DNA of 34,875 bases from Streptomyces brasiliensis (GTDB lineage: Bacteria > Actinomycetota > Actinomycetes > Streptomycetales > Streptomycetaceae), in assembly GCF_014647875.1 (NCBI RefSeq), contig NZ_BMQA01000063.1:1-34875 (forward strand), given 5' to 3'. The translations under genes were made by a program, and so were the position numbers. The notes under the pieces were generated by a model. The model saw nothing but the letters and a program-made list of their open reading frames with translations, did not search any database and was not told the DNA's origin. Positions 16,222-23,690 of the stretch are shown in pieces (within the stretch, counting starts at the first letter, position 1; each line of letters begins with the position of its first letter).

Positions 16222-17931
16222 TCACGACGTTTCCGGGAGGGCGAAGACGAGCAGGGCGCTTCCGTGCCCCGCGCCGAGCATGCCGGGGAGGAATCCCTCG
16301 GCCCATCCGCCCCAACCGACCGGCACGGCGATGTACTGCCTGCCGTCGACCATGTAGGTGGTCGGACTGCTGTGGTGGCCGCTTCCGCACTGGAACTGCC
16401 ACAACTTCTCCCCGGTGCGGGCGTCGAACGCGTTGAACTCCCCGGAGGGCTCACCGGCGAACACCAGATCACCGCCGGTGGCCAGGACCGAGGCGCACAT
16501 CGGGAGTTCGTTGCGCCAGCGCCACTTCTCCTCGCCGTTGGCGTCGAACGCGCTGATGGACCCGGCCATGTCCTCGATGTCCACCTGAACGCCCGCGCCC
16601 CAGTACGGAATGCTCTCCTTGAACTCCCGGCGCCGCCGGGTGGCCGTGGCCCCGGTGTCCTGGACCGGGACGTAGAAGAGCTCGGTCTTCGGGCTGTAGG
16701 CCGCATGGGTCCATTCCTTGGCGCCGGCCGGACCCGGGTAGAAGTGGACCGGTTCTCCCTCCTTGTCGGGGTACACCTTGGCCGTCACCTGGCCGTCCCC
16801 CGTGATCGCCCCCCAGGTGATGCGGTCCACGAAGGGGGTGATCCGGACCCTCGCGCCGTTCGTGCGATCAAGGACGAAGAAGTAGCCGTTCTTGTCGAAG
16901 TGGCCGAGCAGTTTGCGCCCGTCCTGCTCGAACAGGATGCACTCGGCGATGCTGTCGTAGTCCCATACGTCGTGCGGAGTGCACTGGTAGTGCCAGCGGA
17001 TCTGACCGCTGTCCACGTCGACGGCGATGATGCTGTCGGTGAAGAGGTTGTCGCCCTCGCGGACGCCTCCGTCGAAGTCGGGCGCCGGGTTGCCGGTGCC
17101 GACGTACAACAGGTTCGTCTCCGGGTCGAAGGTGCCGGTGAGCCAGCAGTTCGCTCCGCCCCGTGCCCAGGCCTCGCCGTCTGCGGGCCAGGTCTCCGAG
17201 CCGGGCTCCCCGGGCTTCGGCACCGTGTAGCAGCGCCACTGGTGCTCGCCGGTCTCGAGGTCGAACGCGTCGAGGTGGCCGCGTACGCCGAACTCGCCGC
17301 CGGAACTCCCCACGATGACCATGTTCTTCACGACCAGCGGAGCGAGCGTGGCGCTCTCCCCGGCGCGGACGTCTCCGTACGTCTTCTCCCAGACCTGCTT
17401 GCCGGTGGTGGCGTCGAGCGCGAGCATACGGGCATTGGCCGTGACGAAGAAGACCTTTCCCTGCGCGACGGCGACCCCACGGTTGACGTTCCCGCAGCAC
17501 AAGGACACGTCGAACGGGACCGCATGCTTGTACCGCCAGATCTCCGTACCCGTCTTCGCGTCGAGGGCCCAGACCCAGCCGTCCCAGCCGGAGAGGAACA
17601 TGACCCCGTCCACGACGACCGGGGCGGCCTCGAACGAGTAGGTCGACGCGCCCGCGATCAGGCCGGTCGTGCCGGCCTGGAAGACCCATGCGGGGCCGAT
17701 GCGCTTGACGTTCTCCGTGTTGATCTGATCCAGGGGGCTGTACCGCTGCCCGTCGTAGGCACCGTAGTAGGTGAGCCAGTTCTGGGGTTCCTCGCGAGCG
17801 TTGAGAAGGCGCTCGTAGGTGACTCCGGCCACCACCGGGGGCGCGACGTCCCCGCCCGCGACCTTGCCGCTCAGAGACCCCTGGTCGACGGCCTCACCCG
17901 CGTCGACGTAGTCGGCGTAGTCGACGGTCAT
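16222..17931 (-). CDS. PQQ-dependent alcohol-dehydrogenase-type quinoprotein, lanthanide signature, no signal peptide
   Basis: A 569-residue eight-bladed quinoprotein of the methanol/ethanol dehydrogenase group. Vicinal Cys145-Cys146 (VSLCCGN) should form the strained disulfide over PQQ. Glu213 (GGEFGVRGHL), Asn281 (GTGNPAPDF) and Asp324 (PHDVWDYD) correspond to the metal-binding and catalytic set. Asp326, two residues after the catalytic Asp, is the extra aspartate of XoxF-type lanthanide enzymes; calcium MxaF has Ala there. The ATG at 17931 follows GGAGGTGGAGGA, so the start is secure, yet the N terminus MTVDYADYVDAGEAV has no signal peptide or twin-arginine motif. Known relatives are exported, so a cytoplasmic location, or export by another route, is the odd point. 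The gene follows the cupredoxin by 23 bases and precedes pqqA. The substrate cannot be read from sequence. Confidence 0.93.
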   Translation of the reverse strand: MTVDYADYVDAGEAVDQGSLSGKVAGGDVAPPVVAGVTYERLLNAREEPQNWLTYYGAYDGQRYSPLDQINTENVKRIGPAWVFQAGTTGLIAGASTYSFEAAPVVVDGVMFLSGWDGWVWALDAKTGTEIWRYKHAVPFDVSLCCGNVNRGVAVAQGKVFFVTANARMLALDATTGKQVWEKTYGDVRAGESATLAPLVVKNMVIVGSSGGEFGVRGHLDAFDLETGEHQWRCYTVPKPGEPGSETWPADGEAWARGGANCWLTGTFDPETNLLYVGTGNPAPDFDGGVREGDNLFTDSIIAVDVDSGQIRWHYQCTPHDVWDYDSIAECILFEQDGRKLLGHFDKNGYFFVLDRTNGARVRITPFVDRITWGAITGDGQVTAKVYPDKEGEPVHFYPGPAGAKEWTHAAYSPKTELFYVPVQDTGATATRRRREFKESIPYWGAGVQVDIEDMAGSISAFDANGEEKWRWRNELPMCASVLATGGDLVFAGEPSGEFNAFDARTGEKLWQFQCGSGHHSSPTTYMVDGRQYIAVPVGWGGWAEGFLPGMLGAGHGSALLVFALPETS

Positions 17932-17954
17932 TTTCCTCCACCTCCCACTTCTTC

Positions 17955-18416
17955 CTACGGCCGCGGCTGTTCGGGACGATCGAGGCGGGCCTCCGGCGGT
18001 GCGTCCCCCAGGACGACGATGGCCCCGGTCAGCCCCCGGCCCTCGTCGTTGCCCGTGGGCGAGCCGAACCAGTAGTAGCCCGGACCGTCGAGGTTGAGGT
18101 GCGCGTGTCCGTGCGAATGGTTCACCAGCCAGATGAACTTCCGGTCGCCATTGCTCGGCAGCAGCGCGCAGTGCGTGTTCATGTCGTCATTGACGAGCTC
18201 GAGCTCGATATCGCCCCCATGGGGCATGACCAGAATGGAGGGATCCCAGGTCAGCTCATCCGGGTTGATGCGAATGGTGGCCTCCATGCGGCCGTCCGAT
18301 TTCACGGTGGCCTGCCCGACACTTCCGGTTCCCAGCACCTGACCCAGTGCTGCCTTGTTCTGTGCGGCCAACCCCATCTTGTCCAGCAGTTCGGATCGCT
18401 CCCGCGCGGTCGTCAT
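17955..18416 (-). CDS. Cupredoxin-fold protein lacking type-1 copper ligands
   Basis: A 153-residue protein, first gene of the pqq operon. ATG 18416 follows GAGAGTGAGG; the N terminus MTTARERSELLDKMG is helical and has no signal peptide, and neither has any in-frame upstream start. The fold looks like a multicopper-oxidase N-terminal cupredoxin: VMPHGGDIELELVNDD, NTHCALLPSNGD, a His-rich stretch NHSHGHAHLNLD (residues 99-110), then GYYWFGSPTGNDEGRGLTGA. In copper proteins that last block is roughly YxCPxPGHxxxGMxG; here Cys becomes Ser119, the His region is Asn/Asp and Met becomes Leu129. It is therefore probably not a blue-copper carrier. It may bind the quinoprotein, or another metal through its His or Asp/Glu clusters. 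Function is inferred from position. Confidence 0.8.
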   Translation of the reverse strand: MTTARERSELLDKMGLAAQNKAALGQVLGTGSVGQATVKSDGRMEATIRINPDELTWDPSILVMPHGGDIELELVNDDMNTHCALLPSNGDRKFIWLVNHSHGHAHLNLDGPGYYWFGSPTGNDEGRGLTGAIVVLGDAPPEARLDRPEQPRP

Positions 18417-18469
18417 CGGAGCCTCACTCTCCTCGTCCCGCATCTGTGCTCGGCAAAAATGTTCTCCGA

Positions 18470-18498
18470 ATTCACTTCGAAGAATTAATCTTTTGAAT
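18470..18498. promoter_or_regulatory. A+T-rich imperfect palindrome upstream of the pqq operon
   Basis: ATTCA (18470-18474) and TGAAT (18494-18498) bound a 29-bp imperfect palindrome containing CTTCGAAG (18475-18482) and ATTAAT (18484-18489). It stands out from the surrounding G+C-rich DNA and lies about 54 bases before the cupredoxin start on the minus strand. It is the likeliest promoter/operator for the operon. No consensus -35 is seen, which would suit an activator-dependent promoter. Confidence 0.45.
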
Positions 18499-18676
18499 CG
18501 CACCGGGAAAGGTGAGAAATTGATGGTCAGAAAACACGCTACGCCCGACAGGGCTGAGCGCCAGATCGGGCCCGGCTCATGCCGTTCGTCCGTGACCAGC
18601 CACCGTTCGTACCCGATGTGCCACCGTTAGGAGGAGCCCGGCCGTACGGCACCACCTCGCGCCGGGGCCGGCAGGA

Positions 18677-20917
18677 TCAAGCGAGGTCGTATCGATCGAG
18701 GTTCATGACCTTGTCCCACGCGGCCACGAAGTCCCGCACGAACTTCTCCCGTGCGTCGTCGCTCGCGTAGACCTCGGCCACGGCACGCAGCTCGGAGTTC
18801 GAGCCGAAGACGAGGTCGACGCGGCTGCCGGTCCACTTGACCTCGCCGGTGGCACGGTCGCGGCCCTCGAAGGTCTCCGCGGTCGCGGATGTCGGCTTCC
18901 ATGCCGTGGCCGTGTCGAGCAGATTCACGAAGAAGTCGTTGGTCAGCGCCCCGGGCACCGCGGTGAAGACGCCCAGCGGCGATTGCCGGTGGTTGGCGCC
19001 CAGCACGCGCAGCCCACCCACGAGCACGGTCATCTCGGGCGCGCTCAGGTTCAGCAGGTTCGCGCGGTCGACGAGCAGGTGCTCCGACGGCAGCCGGGTG
19101 CCCTTGCCGCGGTAGTTGCGGAACCCGTCGGCGGTCGGCTCGAGCGCGGCGAAGGACTCCGCGTCGGTCCACTCCTGGGTGGCGTCCGTGCGCCCGGGGA
19201 CGAAGGGGACCTGGACGTCGTGGCCGGCCGTCCTGGCGGCCTGCTCGACGGCGGCGGTTCCACCGAGCACGATGAGGTCGGCCAGCGAGATCTTCTTGCC
19301 CCCGCGCTGGGAGCTGTTGAAGGACTCCTGGATCTCCTCCAGGGTGTGCAGCACCCGGGCCAGTGTGCCGGGCTCGTTGACCTCCCAGCCCCGCTGCGGC
19401 TCGAGCCGGATGCGCGCGCCGTTCGCCCCGCCGCGCTTGTCGCTGACGCGGAACGTCGAGGCCGACGCCCACGCGGTCGAGACGAGCTGGGAGACCGACA
19501 GCCCGGAGGCGAGGATCCGGCGCTTGAGCGCGGCGATGTCCGCCGCCCCGACGAGCTCGTGGTCCACAGCGGGGATCGGATCCTGCCAGATCAGCGGCTC
19601 ACGGGGGACCAGCGGGCCGAGGTAACGCTGGATCGGGCCCATGTCGAGGTGCGTCAGCTTGAACCATGCCCGGGCGAAGGCGTCCGCGAGCTGGTCCGGG
19701 TTCTCCAGGAAGCGCCGCGAGATCGGCTCGTAGACCGGGTCCGACCGCAGCGCGAGGTCCGTCGTCAGAATCGTCGGGGCGTGTGTCGTCGAGGGGTCGT
19801 GGGCGTCCGGCACGGTACCGGCCCCGCCGCCGTCCTTCGGGATCCACTGCCACAGACCGGCGGGGCTCAGCTCCAGGTCCCACTCGTAGCCGAACAGGGT
19901 CTCGAAGAAGCTGTTGTCCCAGCTCGTCGGGGTGGGTGTCCACGTACCCTCGAGCCCGCTGGAGATGGCGTCCCTGCCCTTTCCGGTGCCGTAGCTGCTC
20001 CTCCAGCCCAGGCCCTGCTCCTCGAGGGGGGCGCCCTCGGGCTCGGGGCCGAGGCAGGTGTCCGGGGCGGCCGCGCCGTGGGTCTTGCCGAAGGTGTGGC
20101 CACCCGCGATCAGAGCGACGGTCTCCTCGTCGTTCATCCCCATGCGCCGGAACGTCTCGCGGATGTCCCGGGCCGCCATCAGCGGGTCCGGGACCGTGTT
20201 CGGTCCCTCCGGGTTGACGTAGATGAGGCCCATCTGGACGGCGGCCAGAGGGTTCGCCAGCTCCCGGACTCCGCCGTGGCGGGCGTTGCCGAGCCAGACC
20301 CGCTCGGGACCCCAGTAGACGTCCTCTTCGGGCTCCCAGACGTCCGCGCGGCCGCCGGCGAAGCCGAAGGTCGTGAAGCCCATCGTCTCCAGGGCGCGGT
20401 TGCCCGCGAAGACCATCAGGTCGGCCCAGGAGATCTTGCGGCCGTACTTCTTCTTCACCGGCCAGAGCAGCCGGCGCGCCTTGTCGAGGTTGCGGTTGTC
20501 CGGCCAGCTGTTCAGCGGCGCGAAACGCTGCATGCCGGCGCCCGCGCCACCGCGGCCGTCGTCGATGCGGTACGTGCCCGCGCCGTGCCACACCATCCGG
20601 ATCACGAGCGGCCCGTAGTGGCCGAAGTCGGCCGGCCACCACTCCTGCGACGTCGTCAGCACCTCGTCGACGTCCCGCGCCACGGCGTCCAGGTCGAGCG
20701 TCCGGAACTCCGCGGCGTAGTCGAAGTCCTCACCCATGGGGTCGGTCATGGCGGGGTGTTTCCGGAGGATCGTCAGGTCGAGCCGGTTCGGCCACCAGTC
20801 GCGATTGCTCGCGCTCCCCGTCGGGCGACTGCGGTGACCGGCCGAGCCGGAGAGGCCGAGACCACCCGCGCTCCCGGCGTTCGTCCCGTCGGCAACGGCG
20901 TCCGGACTGTGAGACAC
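18677..20917 (-). CDS. katG: Bifunctional catalase-peroxidase KatG
   Basis: A 746-residue haem enzyme that destroys hydrogen peroxide. GTG 20917 gives MSHSPDAVADG and has GGAAGGA about ten bases upstream. Distal residues Arg107, Trp110 and His111 lie in IRMVWHGAGTYR. Tyr233 (GLIYVNPEGPN) and Met259 (RRMGMND) complete the Met-Tyr-Trp cross-link that gives catalase activity, and His274 in GGHTFGKTHG is the proximal haem ligand. The C-terminal pseudo-domain is intact to NLDRYDLA. Length and spacing are normal. It is 41 bases downstream of the GAF-LytTR regulator on the same strand, while no Fur-type repressor (catR/furA) adjoins it, unlike many actinobacterial katG genes. Association with the oxidase/quinoprotein cluster suggests peroxide protection during that metabolism. 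Confidence 0.97.
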   Translation of the reverse strand: MSHSPDAVADGTNAGSAGGLGLSGSAGHRSRPTGSASNRDWWPNRLDLTILRKHPAMTDPMGEDFDYAAEFRTLDLDAVARDVDEVLTTSQEWWPADFGHYGPLVIRMVWHGAGTYRIDDGRGGAGAGMQRFAPLNSWPDNRNLDKARRLLWPVKKKYGRKISWADLMVFAGNRALETMGFTTFGFAGGRADVWEPEEDVYWGPERVWLGNARHGGVRELANPLAAVQMGLIYVNPEGPNTVPDPLMAARDIRETFRRMGMNDEETVALIAGGHTFGKTHGAAAPDTCLGPEPEGAPLEEQGLGWRSSYGTGKGRDAISSGLEGTWTPTPTSWDNSFFETLFGYEWDLELSPAGLWQWIPKDGGGAGTVPDAHDPSTTHAPTILTTDLALRSDPVYEPISRRFLENPDQLADAFARAWFKLTHLDMGPIQRYLGPLVPREPLIWQDPIPAVDHELVGAADIAALKRRILASGLSVSQLVSTAWASASTFRVSDKRGGANGARIRLEPQRGWEVNEPGTLARVLHTLEEIQESFNSSQRGGKKISLADLIVLGGTAAVEQAARTAGHDVQVPFVPGRTDATQEWTDAESFAALEPTADGFRNYRGKGTRLPSEHLLVDRANLLNLSAPEMTVLVGGLRVLGANHRQSPLGVFTAVPGALTNDFFVNLLDTATAWKPTSATAETFEGRDRATGEVKWTGSRVDLVFGSNSELRAVAEVYASDDAREKFVRDFVAAWDKVMNLDRYDLA

Positions 20918-20958
20918 GGGAACTTTTCCTTCCGCTGACAGATGTTGTGCAAAGGAAC

Positions 20959-22353
20959 TCAGATGTCCAGCGCGCGACGTACGGCCGGCGCGTTCCGCCG
21001 GGAAACCGGCACCATCTCCTTCTCGCGGTCGTCCATGACCAGGGACAGCTCGCCCCTGAGCCCGCGTTCGATCTCCCGGATGCGGCTGAGGTTGACCACG
21101 TACCGGCGGTGCACCCGCAGGAAGCCCGCATCCGCCAGCTCGCCGTCGAGCTTGTCCAGGCTCAGAGAGGCGGCTCGCAAGCGCCCCTGATCGGTGGAGA
21201 GCCACACGTCATTGCCCTGCGATTCAGCGAAGGAGACTTCCGGCAGCCGCAGCAGCACCAGCCGGTTGTCGCGCGTCGCGACCAGTCGGCGCGGCGGCAC
21301 CCGGGGGTGCGCGGACACCTCCGCCTGGGGCACCTGTGCGCCGTCGGAGGCACCGAACGAGACCAGGTTCCCGATCAGGTGTCCGGACGAGAAGACAGGC
21401 CGGATGCTGATGGATATCGGCTCGTCGGCGAGGTGGGCGAAGATCTGCGTCGAGCCGACCCAGTCGCGGTTGTGGGCTGCCTGCCCAGCGGCATACCGGG
21501 CGGCCGTGATCAGTTCCGGCAGTCCGGGGTTCCATCGCAGCGTGGGGTAGACCGCCGGGGTGTTCGCCGGGACGCCGAGGAGCACACTTGCCATGTCGTC
21601 GGCGATCACCACCTTGCCCGCGGCGTCCACCGCGGCGAGCGCCGTGCTCGAACGTGCTCTGGCCTGGGCGTAGGCCGCGACCAACTCGGCACCGCTGTCC
21701 CGGGCGCGCCTCTTGAGCGGGTACTGGGCCATGGTGGCCGTGTTCGCCAGCCAGCTTTCCGCCGACGCGGGGAGCCCGCTGCGCCAGCAGCCGATGTTCA
21801 GGACCGCGATCGGTTCCCTGGTCACCACGTCACGCACCGCTATACCCGCGCAGGCCCAGTCATGGAACGCCTGGCACCAGTGCTCCGCGCCCTTGATCGG
21901 TACCGGGCCGTGCGCCTCGAGCGCCGTGCCCATGCCGTTCGTGCCGACCGCGCACTCGGACCAGCAGAACCAGGGCGCCAGATTGGAGTCACTGGCTCTG
22001 GCGAGCGTGGCTTGATCACCCCACTCGGCCAGGATCCGGCCCGTCGCATCGGTGACGGTGACGATGCCGCCGACGCTGCCCACTTCGTGTGCCACGGAGG
22101 CGGCACGAAAACCCAGCTCGGCGAATACGACGTCGTGCTCGGGCGTGTGGTCGAGCTCCGCGACGGCTACCGGAGCCTGCGTGAGGTGGGGATCGACCCG
22201 GTACTGCTCTCGGCAGCGATGCCAGGAGATCGCCACCAGGGGCCGGACACCCGGTATGTGGTCCTCGCCCTGCACGAACCGTTCCCACGCGGCGAGCACG
22301 GTGCCGCTTCCCGGGTTCGCCGGGATGGGTTCAAGCCGATGTGCATCTCTCAT
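20959..22353 (-). CDS. GAF-LytTR transcriptional regulator, AcoR-like sensor
   Basis: A 464-residue regulator. The N-terminal half resembles the sensor of AcoR-type activators of acetoin/alcohol catabolism: RPLVAISWHRCREQYRVDP, then a GAF domain with ECAVGTNGMGTALEAHGPV (about residues 133-151) and EPIAVLNIGCW. A middle PAS-like segment follows (AAVDAAGKVVIADDMASVLL, about 235-335). The C terminus is a LytTR DNA-binding domain: VWLSTDQGRLRAASLSLDKL and FLRVHRRYVVNLSRIREIER. AcoR itself ends in a sigma-54 AAA+ module; here LytTR replaces it, sensible in an organism group without sigma-54. ATG 22353 has only a weak GGGCGG site. It probably governs katG, 41 bases downstream, and perhaps the pqq operon. 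The ligand is unknown; alcohols or aldehydes are a guess. Confidence 0.88.
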   Translation of the reverse strand: MRDAHRLEPIPANPGSGTVLAAWERFVQGEDHIPGVRPLVAISWHRCREQYRVDPHLTQAPVAVAELDHTPEHDVVFAELGFRAASVAHEVGSVGGIVTVTDATGRILAEWGDQATLARASDSNLAPWFCWSECAVGTNGMGTALEAHGPVPIKGAEHWCQAFHDWACAGIAVRDVVTREPIAVLNIGCWRSGLPASAESWLANTATMAQYPLKRRARDSGAELVAAYAQARARSSTALAAVDAAGKVVIADDMASVLLGVPANTPAVYPTLRWNPGLPELITAARYAAGQAAHNRDWVGSTQIFAHLADEPISISIRPVFSSGHLIGNLVSFGASDGAQVPQAEVSAHPRVPPRRLVATRDNRLVLLRLPEVSFAESQGNDVWLSTDQGRLRAASLSLDKLDGELADAGFLRVHRRYVVNLSRIREIERGLRGELSLVMDDREKEMVPVSRRNAPAVRRALDI

Positions 22354-22490
22354 GGTTCAGAACCGCCCTTGGTCCATCCCCAACGCCCGACGGCGTGCAC
22401 GGGGCCCGCGCCGGTCGCCGCTCGTCGCGGCCTGGCCTACAGCGGACTGGGCACTGTCGCGCGTCTTCCTGCTTCGTCACTCGCCCCAGG

Positions 22491-22501
22491 CTGTGTCACA
22501 G
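22491..22501. promoter_or_regulatory. Small palindrome upstream of the GAF-LytTR gene
   Basis: CTGTGTCACAG is a perfect inverted repeat around one central base, about 140 bases upstream of the regulator start. On the minus strand a TAGGGT hexamer (about 22515-22520) lies just upstream of it, a possible -10. The palindrome could be an operator near the transcription start; support is limited. Confidence 0.25.
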
Positions 22502-22680
22502 ACCTGCATCCCCCCACCCTAGGTTGCGGGTGGCGATAAATCATCCGCCCAGGCGGGCGCCGCGGGGCGCCGCTGCAGGTACTCGCGGTGCTCGAATACG
22601 CCTCCGGGCCAGGTTGTTCTCGCAGCTCAGGGGCCGCAGCCGGCGGCCCGCCCAAAGCCGGAAAACGGTACCAGGCGCAA

Positions 22681-22947
22681 GTGCCGAGTGGCCGGACGTC
22701 CCGGACAGACCGTCTTCCCTCGTTCTCGCTGCGGCAGCTGCACGTGTTCGTCGCCATCGCCGAGACCGGGGCGATCAGCCGGGCCGCCGAGCGGCTGCTC
22801 GTCTCGCAGTCGTCGGTGTCGCTGGCGCTGACGGAGCTGGAGCGCACCCTGCGCACCACACTCTGCGTGCGGCGACGCGCACACGGCGTACAACTCACGC
22901 CCGCGGGGGAGGCCGTACTCACGCATGCGCGTCTGCTCCTGCGGCGC
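22681..22947 (+). pseudogene. LysR-family regulator, N-terminal HTH only
   Basis: Only the DNA-binding domain of a LysR-type regulator survives. The frame reads FSLRQLHVFVAIAETGAISR, AAERLLVSQSSVSLALTELE and CVRRRAHGVQLTPAGEAVLT, the complete winged helix-turn-helix, then stops after HARLLLRR at a junction near 22941-22948. The roughly 200-residue effector-binding domain is missing, leaving about 85-90 codons. GTG 22681 is a plausible original start, though the ribosome site is poor. At the junction it meets, tail to tail, a truncated aldehyde dehydrogenase on the other strand. The short product could still bind DNA, but I regard the gene as broken. Confidence 0.82.
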
Positions 22948-23635
22948 CGGTCGAACCGGTGAAGGAGATGACGCGCACCCGCGGGTCCTCGACAAGGGCA
23001 TTGCCCGCGTCGGCCCCGCCGGGCAGCACGGTGAGCACGCCCTCGGGCAGTCCGGCCTCCTCGAAGATCCGGGCCGGCGCGACACCACCGCTGACAGCGG
23101 TGCGCGGATCCGGCTTGAGGATCACGGCGTTGCCGAGCGCGAGCGCCGGGGCGACGGAGCGGATCGACAGGATCAGCGGGAAGTTGAACGGGGCGATGAC
23201 GCCCACGACACCGGCCGGGACGCGCTCGGCCATCGACAGGCGCGGCTGCTCGCTCGCGAGAAGCTCTCCGTACGGGCGCGAGGGCAGCGCGGCCGCCTCG
23301 TAGCACTCCTGGGCGGCGGCGTGCGTCTCCATCTGCGCCTTCGGGGTGAGCGATCCGGCCTCCCGGACGATCCACCACTGGACGTCGGCGGCGTGCTCCT
23401 CCCACAGCTGTCCGGCGCGGCGCAGCACGTGCGCCCGTTGTGTGTACGGCAGTTCGGCCCATGCGCGCTGGGCCTCGGCGGCGCGGGCGGCGCCCCGGGC
23501 CACGTCGGAGGCGTCGGCCATGCCGATGCTGCCGAGGCTGCTGCCGGTGGCGGGCTCCGTCACGTCGAGCGTGCCCGCGCCGCCCTTGGTCCAGCCGTCG
23601 AGCCAGATCTTCCCGTGCCAGGCGCGCCCGCGCAC
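22948..23635 (-). pseudogene. Truncated (benz)aldehyde dehydrogenase
   Basis: The N-terminal half of an NAD(P)-dependent aldehyde dehydrogenase, most like the benzaldehyde-type enzymes. It reads WHGKIWLDGWTKGGAGTLDV near the start, then ERVPAGVVGVIAPFNFPLIL, PALALGNAVILKPDPRTAVS, and ends at VRVISFTGSTG. The catalytic Glu and Cys, which lie beyond that point, are missing. About 225 codons remain of roughly 480. GTG 23635 is the best start by comparison with relatives; GTG 23662 is an alternative. The 3' part has been deleted together with the 3' part of the opposing LysR gene. It is divergent from the GH13 gene, 55 bases away. Confidence 0.82.
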
Positions 23636-23690
23636 CGTACCCTCGCGTACGTCGCCCCTCACGCCGCCCGCAGGGAAGGACCCGGCCACG

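Noticed and set aside
16174..18075. Plus-strand frame of about 630 codons opposite the quinoprotein
   Set aside because: Antisense shadow; the minus strand encodes the dehydrogenase with intact motifs and strong ribosome sites.
18598..18629. Direct repeat CCACCGTT twice, downstream of katG
   Set aside because: Only 8 bases, two copies, in a gene's 3' region; no known site matches it.
18983..20938. Plus-strand frame of about 650 codons over katG
   Set aside because: KatG on the minus strand is full length with all catalytic residues; this frame shows no domain.
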